From DATCVA01 sp036567205 (lineage in GTDB: Bacteria > Pseudomonadota > Gammaproteobacteria > Burkholderiales > Burkholderiaceae_B), in the NCBI GenBank assembly GCA_036567205.1, contig DATCVA010000086.1:1-7777 (forward strand): 7,777 bases of DNA. Direction: 5' to 3'. Shown in pieces: positions 1 to 6,410 of this stretch. Below the pieces are notes generated by a model, which saw only the letters and a program-made list of their open reading frames with translations, was not told the DNA's origin and made no database searches. A program made the translations under genes and the position numbers. Numbering within the stretch: position 1 is the stretch's first letter; every line of letters starts with the position of its first letter.

Positions 1-47
1 CGAAGTACAATCCTCAATGCGTTGTTGCCCGCCCCAGGCCGGGCAGG

Positions 48-136
48 TGGTCACGATCACCGGAATCACTGGTCACGATGCCGGACTGAGTGGTCACGAT
101 GCCGGAATCGGTGGTCACGATCGACCGGAATACCCA
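48..136. mobile_element. Probable end of an IS21-family insertion sequence with four tandem terminal repeats
   Basis: The decamer TGGTCACGAT occurs four times, at 48-57, 70-79, 91-100 and 112-121, with 22, 21 and 21 bp periods (about two helical turns). Each copy is followed by CCGGAAT or a one-base variant (CCGGACT at 81-87). Read on the minus strand this becomes ATTCCGG-n-ATCGTGACCA in tandem, the arrangement I know from termini of many proteobacterial IS21-like elements, where several transposase-binding repeats lie inside each end. The outermost repeat runs into TACCCA at 131-136, which on the minus strand reads TGGGTA, so the element would end in the TG/CA dinucleotide usual for IS21; the boundary near 136 is inferred. 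A 6-bp stem (26-31 with 40-45) lies just inside the repeats. No istA or istB coding sequence is visible, so I cannot tell left end from right end, or an intact element from a remnant. Confidence 0.55.
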
Positions 137-207
137 CTAGCCTGCCTGGCAGTAGTCTTCGCGGCAAAAAACTCAAGCATTACGTTTACCCTGGAGTATG
201 ATGCTTC

Positions 208-315
208 ATGAAATTATGGCTAGCAATGGCTGCCCTGGCGGCCGCTGTCTTGCTATTCATTTTGTGTTTGCCCGAGATCGTGTCAATGATGTTCGGAAGA
301 GATGAAAAGCCATAG
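208..315 (+). CDS. Candidate small single-span membrane peptide (35 aa) upstream of kup
   Basis: An ATG at 208 opens a 35-codon frame ending in TAG at 313-315. The product begins MKLWLAMAALAAAVLLFILC and continues into a short tail with Glu, Arg, Asp and Lys, ending DEKP. A single Lys followed by about 20 hydrophobic residues and a charged tail is the layout of a one-span membrane miniprotein. A GGAG at 193-196 lies about 11 nt before the ATG, a little far for an ideal Shine-Dalgarno. It sits 61 bp upstream of kup on the same strand, so a role linked to K+ transport is conceivable (KdpF is a comparably small subunit of a different K+ system), but there is no recognisable similarity to KdpF. 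Chance hydrophobic frames of this length occur, so the call rests on composition and position only. Confidence 0.35.
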   Translation: MKLWLAMAALAAAVLLFILCLPEIVSMMFGRDEKP

Positions 316-328
316 TGCTCATAGTGCT
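311..328. repeat. Two tandem copies of CATAGTGCT
   Basis: CATAGTGCT occurs at 311-319 and again at 320-328, back to back and identical. The first copy overlaps the stop of the small upstream frame and the second runs into the candidate extended -10 element of kup. It may be a simple duplication or a regulator half-site pair; the sequence does not decide. Confidence 0.6.
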
Positions 329-333
329 ATATT
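325..333 (+). promoter_or_regulatory. Candidate extended -10 promoter for kup
   Basis: TGCTATATT at 325-333 fits an extended -10 element: TG, one base, then TATATT with one mismatch to TATAAT. No good -35 hexamer is found 16-18 bp upstream, which extended -10 promoters can tolerate. Transcription would start near 340, giving a leader of about 37 nt before the kup ATG. Inferred from sequence only. Confidence 0.4.
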
Positions 334-376
334 TTCTGACTTTCCAAATATGTAATTAACTGGTGCAACAACTTGA

Positions 377-2278
377 ATGAGTAATGCGAATATTTCAAAC
401 GATGCAGCAAAAACCACGCCTTCACCGGGCGCGGCCATTCTGTTAGGCGCACTAGGCGTTGTTTACGGCGATATCGGCACGAGTCCCTTGTACGCGATGA
501 AGGTCTCGCTCTCGGGGTTTGCCGTGTTGGATTCGGGACATGTACTGGGTGTGCTATCGCTCTTGTTCTGGCTTCTTATGATCGTCGTCTCACTCAAATA
601 CGTTGTTTGCATTTTACAGGCCGACAATAGGGGTGAGGGCGGCATTTTGGCTCTGATGGAGCTGTCCATCCGCAAATTGTCGGGACGCAAGAAATGGATA
701 TACACCATCTTTGGCCTTATCGGAGCTTCGTTATTCTATGGCGATAGTGTAATTACACCGGCCATTTCCGTGCTTTCGGCCATTGAAGGTATTAGTGTTG
801 TTTCCCACAGATTCGATGACTGGATTGTGCCCTTGTCACTTATTGTGCTGACAGCATTGTTTGCCATACAGTCGAGGGGCACTGGTGCCATGGGCAAGTT
901 ATTTGGCCCTGTTATGCTGCTATGGTTTCTGACTTTGGGCGTACTGGGCGTTTGGCGCATTTCAGAGACGCCAGAAATCCTTCGTGCACTTAACCCATTG
1001 TGGGCAATCTCCTTCATTAGTGATGCGCCATGGCAAGTGTTTTTGTTGTTGGGGGCGATTGTGTTGGCGGTTACTGGCGCAGAAGCTTTGTATGTCGATA
1101 TGGGTCATTTCGGCCGCCCCGCAATTCGGCGAGCGTGGTTTGCTGTTGTCATGCCCGGCTTGATTCTTTCTTATTTTGGGCAAGGAGCATTGCTTCTGGC
1201 TGATCCTGCAGCCATCAAAAATCCATTCTTCTTGATGGCTCCCACTTGGGGCCTTATTCCTTTGGTGGTTTTGGCGACTCTTGCCACTATTATTGCGTCG
1301 CAAGCAGTCATTTCCGGTGCATTTTCAATTACACGACAAGCCGTCCAGCTCGGGTATTGGCCTCGCATGGTTATTCAACATACCTCGGCGCGTGAAGAAG
1401 GTCAGATTTATTTACCACGCGTAAACGGCTTGTTGTTCTTAGCTGTAGTGGTGCTAATTGTCGGGTTTGGCTCGTCCGATCGCCTAGCGCATGCCTATGG
1501 TTTTGCCGTCACGGGTACGATGCTGATGACATCGCTCTTGGCTTTTCTGGTGTTGCCGAAAAGTTCTAAGGGGGCAAAGCGAGCGCTGTGGCTTGCGCTT
1601 CTGAGTGTTTTCTTAATAATCGATGTGTTGCTGTTCTCCTCAAATGCCCTAAAACTTTTTGAAGGCGGTTGGCTGCCCTTGGGAATCGGACTCGGCATAT
1701 TGGCGCTTATGCTTGCATGGAAACAGGGGCGAGACAAACTGCATGAAACCTTGGCCGATGGTCAACAACCCCTTAAAGAGTTCATGGCGTCTCTTGAGGC
1801 GTATCCACCGCAACGTGTGCCTGGCACCGCCGTATTCATGAGCATGATCGCCAACACCGTGCCGCCGGCGTTATTACATAACCTGAAGCACAATAAGGTG
1901 TTGCATGAGCAGGCTTTGTTTTTGACAGTTCAGAGTGCCGGCACTCCTTATATTCTTGCCGATGAACGATACCAGCTGGAGCAATTAAGCCCATCGAGCT
2001 GGCAGGCGATTGCGACATGGGGCTTTAAACAAGATCCTCACGTGCCGCAGTTGCTCGAACAAATGGCTAAAGAACATCCCGAGCTTAATCTCGAGCCGTT
2101 GCAAGTTTCCTATTTTTTATCAAGGCAGACAGTGTTGGTGGTGCGCAAGCTATCGTTGATATCGCGTTGGCGGCGAACCCTGTTTGCATTTATGGCGCGC
2201 AACTCCACCGCCAGCACACGTTTCTTTAAAATTCCGCCGAACCGTGTCGTTGAGATGGGTATGCAACAAGAGATATAG
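377..2278 (+). CDS. kup: Kup-type low-affinity potassium uptake protein (K+/H+ symporter)
   Basis: This 633-residue protein is a full-length member of the KUP/HAK/KT family (E. coli Kup is about 622 residues). These inner-membrane transporters bring in K+ together with H+. The N-terminal signature GVVYGDIGTSPLYA lies at residues 27-40 with its key Asp at 32. Other family landmarks are ADNRGEGG (82-89), YGDSVITPAISVLSAIEG (121-138) and TGAEALYVDMGHFG (233-246), which carry the acidic membrane residues D123, E138, E236 and D241, and a later ITRQAVQLGYWPR block. About twelve hydrophobic segments fill residues 18-450; the last 180 or so form the cytoplasmic C-terminal domain. The ATG at 377 is chosen because the signature begins soon after it; the ribosome site is weak (GGTG about 11 nt upstream). 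The gene converges on nhaA with 14 bp between stops and no clear intervening terminator. Confidence 0.97.
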   Translation: MSNANISNDAAKTTPSPGAAILLGALGVVYGDIGTSPLYAMKVSLSGFAVLDSGHVLGVLSLLFWLLMIVVSLKYVVCILQADNRGEGGILALMELSIRKLSGRKKWIYTIFGLIGASLFYGDSVITPAISVLSAIEGISVVSHRFDDWIVPLSLIVLTALFAIQSRGTGAMGKLFGPVMLLWFLTLGVLGVWRISETPEILRALNPLWAISFISDAPWQVFLLLGAIVLAVTGAEALYVDMGHFGRPAIRRAWFAVVMPGLILSYFGQGALLLADPAAIKNPFFLMAPTWGLIPLVVLATLATIIASQAVISGAFSITRQAVQLGYWPRMVIQHTSAREEGQIYLPRVNGLLFLAVVVLIVGFGSSDRLAHAYGFAVTGTMLMTSLLAFLVLPKSSKGAKRALWLALLSVFLIIDVLLFSSNALKLFEGGWLPLGIGLGILALMLAWKQGRDKLHETLADGQQPLKEFMASLEAYPPQRVPGTAVFMSMIANTVPPALLHNLKHNKVLHEQALFLTVQSAGTPYILADERYQLEQLSPSSWQAIATWGFKQDPHVPQLLEQMAKEHPELNLEPLQVSYFLSRQTVLVVRKLSLISRWRRTLFAFMARNSTASTRFFKIPPNRVVEMGMQQEI

Positions 2279-2292
2279 CGGGTACCGCCGCC

Positions 2293-3528
2293 TTAATGGC
2301 GAAGCCCCGAAGATGCCAAGGACGTAGCTTCTTCAAAATCCATGGTGTCCATGTCAGTGTCCGAAGCCAGCGGTTTTCCAAAGATTTTGAGCCAGATGAA
2401 TCCGATGATGCCTGCGGTCAAAGATGCAATAAGGATAGCCATTTTTGATGCATTGATGACTTCCGCTTCACCTACAAAGGCGAGATTGGTGATGAAAATT
2501 GACATTGTGAAGCCAATCCCACCAAGCAGGCCCGCTCCGAATATATGACGCCAGCGCAGATCCAATGGCAGCTTGCAAATTCCGACAGCAACGGCAAGCA
2601 AACATAACAGCGTTATTCCAACCGGTTTGCCTACAACTAAACCGGTCATAATGCCAAGGCTGTTCGTCGAGGCAAGCTCCTGTGTCCAGCCCGAGCTAAT
2701 GATGATTCCGGTATTTGCCAGGGCGAATATAGGCAAGATGATGAAGGCTACTGGTTTGTGCAGAAAATGCTCCAGGCGATGCGATGGCGATTTTTCATCA
2801 TCCTGCTTGGCAGAGAAAGGAATTGTGAATGCCAGGAGGACCCCTGCGATCGTGGCGTGAACGCCGGACTTCAGCATCAATACCCACATCACAGCGCCGC
2901 CCAGCAGGTAGAGCGAGACAGACATAACGCGCAGATAACGGTTCATACCCGCGAGCAGGCCGAATACGGCCATAGCTGCTAGCAAGTACGTCAAGGAAAG
3001 TTCTGCACTATAGAAAAGAGCAATGACGATAATGGCGCCTAAATCGTCCATAACAGCCAGAGCGGTAAGAAATACTTTAAGCGAAGCCGGCACACGGCTT
3101 CCGAGAAGCGCGAGAACGCCTAACGCGAAAGCAATGTCTGTAGCCATGGGGATACCGATACCAGCCTGTGTCGGGGTTCCTGCGTTCATGCTGAAATGAA
3201 GCAGTGCAGGCACGCAGATTCCACCGACGGCTGCAACAATGGGAAGAAGCGCATTTTTGAACTCTGATAGTTCCCCGTTGTACAGCTCGCGTTTAAGCTC
3301 AAGGCCGATCAACAAGAAAAAGACGGCCATGAACGCATCGTTTACCCAGTGCTCTATGCTTAGTCCTCCCACATACACATGCCATATCCGGAGGTAGGTT
3401 TCTCCCAGCGGAGAATTTGCCAGAAGCAGCGAGATAACAGTACAGGCAATCAGCAAAATTCCCCCCGCTTTCTCTGAATCGAAGAACTGCTTGAATGTTT
3501 GCGATAGCCTCTTTTCAGTAATAGCCAT
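2293..3528 (-). CDS. nhaA: NhaA family Na+/H+ antiporter
   Basis: The 411-residue product is a complete NhaA (E. coli NhaA has 388 residues); these inner-membrane antiporters expel Na+ or Li+ in exchange for H+. The ion-site residues are all present: T130-D131 in ATDIAFALGVLALLG, the pair D161-D162 in VMDDLGAIIVIALFYS, and K301 in VVGKPVGI, matching E. coli D133, D163/D164 and K300. The C-terminal membrane motif GLLGGIGFTMSIFITNLAF is at about 333-351. The product ends in a soluble acidic and serine-rich tail (about 388-411) longer than that of E. coli. The ATG at 3526-3528 has AAAGGGA a few bases upstream. The gene reads toward kup and is preceded by a long structured leader. Export of Na+ beside uptake of K+ suggests a cation-homeostasis pair, although the two genes are transcribed from opposite sides. 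Confidence 0.97.
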   Translation of the reverse strand: MAITEKRLSQTFKQFFDSEKAGGILLIACTVISLLLANSPLGETYLRIWHVYVGGLSIEHWVNDAFMAVFFLLIGLELKRELYNGELSEFKNALLPIVAAVGGICVPALLHFSMNAGTPTQAGIGIPMATDIAFALGVLALLGSRVPASLKVFLTALAVMDDLGAIIVIALFYSAELSLTYLLAAMAVFGLLAGMNRYLRVMSVSLYLLGGAVMWVLMLKSGVHATIAGVLLAFTIPFSAKQDDEKSPSHRLEHFLHKPVAFIILPIFALANTGIIISSGWTQELASTNSLGIMTGLVVGKPVGITLLCLLAVAVGICKLPLDLRWRHIFGAGLLGGIGFTMSIFITNLAFVGEAEVINASKMAILIASLTAGIIGFIWLKIFGKPLASDTDMDTMDFEEATSLASSGLRH

Positions 3529-3786
3529 GTGGTCCCTTTCGTCGAAGAAGAGTTTTAGTATTTAAAAGAAGGTGCGCGTCTAACCAGCCGAAGTCGAAGT
3601 CGGAGACGATTCCATGTTGTTTCGGGTGGGGCCGGCTTCTTAATGGATTAAGCCGGAAAAGCGCAGCCATCCTGAAAAGGATGGAAAACGTGATGTGGGT
3701 GATGGTGGATGCTGTCATAGGTCGTAATCAGGCGCGTGGCGGCCCGACCATCGCATATCCTGCCACACGTAAGAGTGTGAGCACCC
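3529..3786 (-). promoter_or_regulatory. Structured 5' leader of nhaA, candidate cation-sensing riboswitch or attenuator
   Basis: Between the candidate promoter and the nhaA ATG about 258 nt would be transcribed, and they hold several clean hairpins. Read on the minus strand from the 5' end: TGC-CACAC with GTGTG-GCA (3761-3783); GGTCG with CGACC (3720-3724 and 3745-3749); CCATCCT-tttc-AGGATGG (3667-3684); CCGGCTT with AAGCCGG around an 11-nt loop (3632-3656); and CGTCT with AGACG enclosing CCGA with TCGG (3577-3608). The 3632-3656 loop contains TCCAT, complementary to ATGGA just downstream (within 3609-3615), so a pseudoknot is possible. nhaA genes of proteobacteria are known to carry leader motifs (nhaA-I and nhaA-II RNAs, reported as Li+ riboswitches). 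I cannot align this leader to either consensus from memory, so its class is open. The compact stems are seen; regulation is inferred. Confidence 0.45.
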
Positions 3787-3792
3787 AAGGGC

Positions 3793-3798
3793 AGTATA
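3793..3798 (-). promoter_or_regulatory. Candidate -10 element for nhaA
   Basis: The minus strand reads TATACT here, one mismatch from TATAAT, placing a start near 3786. No convincing -35 hexamer lies at the right spacing; the upstream bases are an A-rich run. The position, between the esterase stop and the hairpin-rich leader, supports an independent nhaA promoter. Confidence 0.35.
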
Positions 3799-3836
3799 GT
3801 CGATTGTTTTTTGAAAGCGCCCGCTGAAGGTGCTTA

Positions 3837-3873
3837 CCACCTAACTTACTCTTTACCTGGTCACGGTTAGTGG
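3837..3873. repeat. Imperfect inverted repeat between the esterase gene and nhaA
   Basis: CCACCTAAC (3837-3845) and GTTAGTGG (3866-3873) are inverted copies with one bulged base and a 20-bp centre. It lies upstream of the nhaA -10 candidate and downstream of the esterase stop, so it could be an operator or a weak stem in the esterase 3' region. No T-run follows on the minus strand, so it is not a typical intrinsic terminator. I see nothing else in 3874-3963. Confidence 0.3.
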
Positions 3874-3963
3874 AAGAATGTCGTGCTGCATAAGCTCGCC
3901 TGCATACTGCAATCTTTTAGCCTGTTCTGTTACACAGCTATGCATCGAAGTGAGTTGTTGTGT

Positions 3964-4998
3964 TTATCGCATAAGATCGACCGAACTTATCCAAGCCTGA
4001 ATGCGTTCAGCAACCTGGTCTGAGTTCTTGTCCATCATAATCATGTGCGAGTTGCCCCGAATGCCGGCCTTTGGCAGGAACAGCACGTCGGTTTTGCCGC
4101 CAGCGGACTGAAGGTTTTGACGGAAGGTTTCCTGGCGTTGAACAATGGCTTGCCAGAACGGTGACTGGTCAGTGTAGTCGCCCCAAACCCAAAGTATGGG
4201 AATTTTTTTGATCCGGCTATAGTCTGTGGAGTCTGGGTCTGGCGAGCCGGAAGGTTCAACGACAACAATTCCTTTGATCAGATCGGGGTTCGCAAGCGCT
4301 ACTTTAAACGCGAAATTCCCTCCCTGGCTATGGACTAGAATGACGCACGGGCCAACTTTTTTGACATAGGCGTCGTAGGCGGCCTGGGTGGCGGCATCAT
4401 TGGTTGTCCATCGAGGAATGCTCTGCTTGGCCATTTGATCGAAGGCTTTCACAGGAAACTGAACGCCGGCCAGCGGCTGTCGTTGTGCCGGGTCGGTATG
4501 ATACGAGCCTGTCGCACCAATGCGAAAGATTTCCCAGCTTTCTTTCTTGGTTCTGAAGAAAGGTTCGCTCTTGAAAATTTCCGGGTAGCGTGCCCAAGAG
4601 GCCCGTCCACGTTCCATCGCATCGCTGATGTAAACATCATGGCCCGCCCATAAAAAGTAGTTTTCCCAGCCTGGGTTGCCGTCGGGTTTGGTCTCCCAGG
4701 TAACTCCCGACAGTCCCCCACCGTGCCACATGAGTAGGGGGTATCGCGATTTGGGTTTATCAAGCAGGGTATAGCGCGCGTACATGGCTTCAACTTCAAA
4801 ATCGCCATCAGAGTCGGTCCGAAGGGGTGTGGCTCCGGGCGCAAGAGTAATTTCGCGAGCGGGCAAGCCGCTCAAAGTGACGGGTCGCCCGCCAACATGA
4901 AAGCTGCCTACTTCTTTGACGGCGAGAAAGGTATCTTCGGTTGCGCAGCTTGTAAGAGCGCTGTCAGCAGGCAGAGAATGTCTAAAGGTCTCTTTCAA
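3964..4998 (-). CDS. Esterase-713-like alpha/beta hydrolase, apparently without its signal peptide
   Basis: The 344-residue product has an alpha/beta-hydrolase core closely resembling, from memory, Alcaligenes esterase 713, an esterase acting on esters of halogenated cyclic compounds. Shared landmarks are the oxyanion-region HGGG (92-95), GVTWETKPDGNPGWENYF (98-115), the nucleophile elbow VHSQGG with S224, VVVEPSG with E248, and GNSHMIMMDKN with H318. In esterase 713 the triad is Ser-Glu-His, so S224/E248/H318 are the expected catalytic residues. The start is TTG (4996-4998): GGGAG lies six nt upstream, an in-frame TAA lies seven codons upstream, and no in-frame ATG occurs until residue 72. 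Members of this family are usually exported, yet the first 25 residues here are polar; a hydrophobic leader-like stretch lies in another frame (see findings). Its physiological substrate is unknown. It may belong to the catabolic module formed with the Bug and hydro-lyase genes. Confidence 0.88.
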   Translation of the reverse strand: MKETFRHSLPADSALTSCATEDTFLAVKEVGSFHVGGRPVTLSGLPAREITLAPGATPLRTDSDGDFEVEAMYARYTLLDKPKSRYPLLMWHGGGLSGVTWETKPDGNPGWENYFLWAGHDVYISDAMERGRASWARYPEIFKSEPFFRTKKESWEIFRIGATGSYHTDPAQRQPLAGVQFPVKAFDQMAKQSIPRWTTNDAATQAAYDAYVKKVGPCVILVHSQGGNFAFKVALANPDLIKGIVVVEPSGSPDPDSTDYSRIKKIPILWVWGDYTDQSPFWQAIVQRQETFRQNLQSAGGKTDVLFLPKAGIRGNSHMIMMDKNSDQVAERIQAWISSVDLMR

Positions 4999-5148
4999 GA
5001 TAGTCTCCCGGTTTTGTTAGGGAACGTTTGAACAAGCATGACTAGTACTGGCCATGTCCGGTTTTTATAAGTAGTGACGTGGCCGAACGGTTTGGGGGCT
5101 GAGTAATACGCCGAGCACGATAATTTTCTTCGCTAGGCCGTATCACGT

Positions 5149-5174
5149 GAATGCATACCAGGAATGCATGCCAG
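5149..5174. repeat. Tandem 13-bp repeat upstream of the esterase gene
   Basis: GAATGCATACCAG (5149-5161) is followed immediately by GAATGCATGCCAG (5162-5174), differing at one base. Each copy contains the palindrome ATGCAT. The repeats lie about 150-175 bp upstream of the esterase start and may be a pair of regulator half-sites; no regulator is encoded in the window. Confidence 0.6.
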
Positions 5175-5192
5175 GTTTGGGTCTAACATTAG

Positions 5193-5209
5193 GTCTATTT
5201 TGAATAGAC
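5193..5209. promoter_or_regulatory. Perfect 17-bp palindrome, candidate operator
   Basis: GTCTATT-TTG-AATAGAC has two perfect 7-bp arms around a 3-bp centre. The adjoining CTAACATTAG (5183-5192) is itself palindromic apart from its central two bases, and GGTCTA is repeated at 5180-5185 and 5192-5197. The cluster lies between the Bug gene stop (5268) and the esterase start (4998), both minus strand, where a dimeric repressor or LysR-type activator for the esterase could bind. An A/T-rich TTATAA box at 5065-5070 is a possible -10 for that gene, without a clear -35. No U-rich tail follows the palindrome, so a terminator is unlikely. Confidence 0.45.
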
Positions 5210-5267
5210 AGAGAACTAGATGTCGGGCGTCCGGGCGAAACGATTCGCTACAGACGCCGCGGACCCA

Positions 5268-6269
5268 TCAATCCAATACAATTTTGTATTCTTCGCCCAG
5301 ATCGCGAGCTTTGGCGACGTAGTTTTTGAACATGATGTCAAGCTCGTCGGGGGAGTTGGATGCCGGTTCCGCACCGATCTTGGCAAAGCTTTGGCGGATT
5401 TCGGGTTTTGCCAAAATCCGGCCGATTTCTTTGCTGAGTTTTGCTCGAATATCAGCAGGTGTGCCGGCGGGCACGAACGCAGCGTACCAGTCGTCGCCTA
5501 TATCGTCGTCCAGGACTTCAGGGGTGTACGGCAGCACCTGTGATGCAATTCGGGCGCCACTTTCGGACGTGGTGCCAAGTATGACCGCCCTTCCATCGGC
5601 GGCGTACGGCAAGGCGTTCGGCCCTGGTGAAAATACATAAGTGATGCGTGCTGTAACTGCGTCATTCACCGCTTCCGGCGTGCCTTTGTATGGTGCGTGC
5701 GTGCCTTTGATGCCCTGTTTTCCAGCAAATAGGGCTGCATGCATGTGCCCTGTACTACCTATCCCGGCGGATCCATAAAACGCGTCTTTGCCGCTTTTTT
5801 CGATTAGGGTTTTAAGTTCAGCCGGGGATTTCACCTTCAGCGATGGAGAAACAACCAAGAAACTGGGTGTGCGTGCCAGAAGCGACACACCCGCTAGATC
5901 ACGGACTGAATCATAGGGCAGTTTGCGGTCTATGCCCGAACGGACGCCTAGGGCACTGGGCGCAACCAAAACGGTAAGGCCGTTTGGCTTCGAGTTGATC
6001 ACATATGTTGCACCAATGACGCCGCCGGCGCCTGCACGGTTCTCAACGATCACGTTGGACTTCCATGCTGCCGCGAGCTCTTTGGCAACTATGCGCGCTA
6101 CAAGGTCGGTGGTGCCGCCGGGCGTAGCCGGTATGATGAAACTGATGGTGCCCTGAGGGTATACGTCAGCAGACGGCGTCTCTGATGCCTTTGAGTTCGG
6201 CGATATGATGATTGACGATATCAAGAAGGCTGATGCGCCCCAGCAAAGTGCGGTCGAAAATTTTTTCAT
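5268..6269 (-). CDS. Bug/TctC-family periplasmic substrate-binding protein
   Basis: The 333-residue product is a typical Bug (tripartite tricarboxylate transporter, TctC-type) solute receptor, of which Burkholderiales encode very many. A signal peptide is clear: MKK, a hydrophobic core to about residue 23, and a likely cut after SKA near residue 28. Family blocks follow: ISFIIPATPGGTTDLVARIV (42-61), with the ligand loop PGGTTD; VIVENRAGAGGVIGA (73-87); FYGSAGIGSTGHMHAALF (164-181), the second ligand loop; and HAPYKGTPEAVNDAVTARI (191-209). Bug proteins bind carboxylates or other small organic ligands through water-bridged contacts, so the ligand cannot be read from the sequence. The neighbouring aconitase-type hydro-lyase points to a hydroxy or unsaturated di- or tricarboxylate. 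No TctA or TctB gene is present; orphan receptors are common in this group. The ATG at 6267-6269 is preceded only by a weak AAAAG site. Confidence 0.95.
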   Translation of the reverse strand: MKKFSTALCWGASAFLISSIIISPNSKASETPSADVYPQGTISFIIPATPGGTTDLVARIVAKELAAAWKSNVIVENRAGAGGVIGATYVINSKPNGLTVLVAPSALGVRSGIDRKLPYDSVRDLAGVSLLARTPSFLVVSPSLKVKSPAELKTLIEKSGKDAFYGSAGIGSTGHMHAALFAGKQGIKGTHAPYKGTPEAVNDAVTARITYVFSPGPNALPYAADGRAVILGTTSESGARIASQVLPYTPEVLDDDIGDDWYAAFVPAGTPADIRAKLSKEIGRILAKPEIRQSFAKIGAEPASNSPDELDIMFKNYVAKARDLGEEYKIVLD

Positions 6270-6410
6270 CTTTTATGGCGTCAGATCTGAAATCTGTTTA
6301 CCTGCTCACGATTCCACTCCTGTCGCTGCTCCTGTATGTATGTTGGATTAGAGATCAAGACAGATGAGCGCTTTCCGTGCAGCACTTTGGAAGGCTTTAC
6401 GCCCAAACAG
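6270..6410 (-). other. Gap between the small-subunit gene and the Bug gene
   Basis: These 141 bp separate two genes read in the same direction. A short inverted repeat CAGAT/ATCTG with a 5-nt centre (6282-6296) lies just upstream of the Bug start. I see no convincing promoter or intrinsic terminator, so co-transcription with the upstream pair is possible but unproven. Confidence 0.4.

Noticed and set aside
48..121. Possible CRISPR-like array
   Set aside because: The repeat unit is 10 bp with only 11-12 bp between copies, far too short for CRISPR, and fits IS terminal repeats better.
17..211. 64-codon open frame on the + strand over the left end
   Set aside because: It reads through the TGGTCACGAT repeats (GHDAG repeated in the translation) and looks like a by-product of the IS-end repeats; no ribosome site or family similarity.
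2279..2292. Possible bidirectional terminator between kup and nhaA
   Set aside because: Only a very short GC-rich near-palindrome around GGTACC is present, with no loop room and no T-run on either strand.
3515..3718. 67-codon open frame on the - strand across the nhaA leader, ending just inside nhaA
   Set aside because: No Shine-Dalgarno before its ATG, Arg-rich low-similarity translation, and it crosses several stems. An upstream regulatory ORF coupled to nhaA cannot be excluded, but nothing supports it beyond its position.
4449..4844. 131-codon - strand frame inside the esterase gene
   Set aside because: It lies wholly within the strongly supported esterase frame and shows no recognisable protein features.
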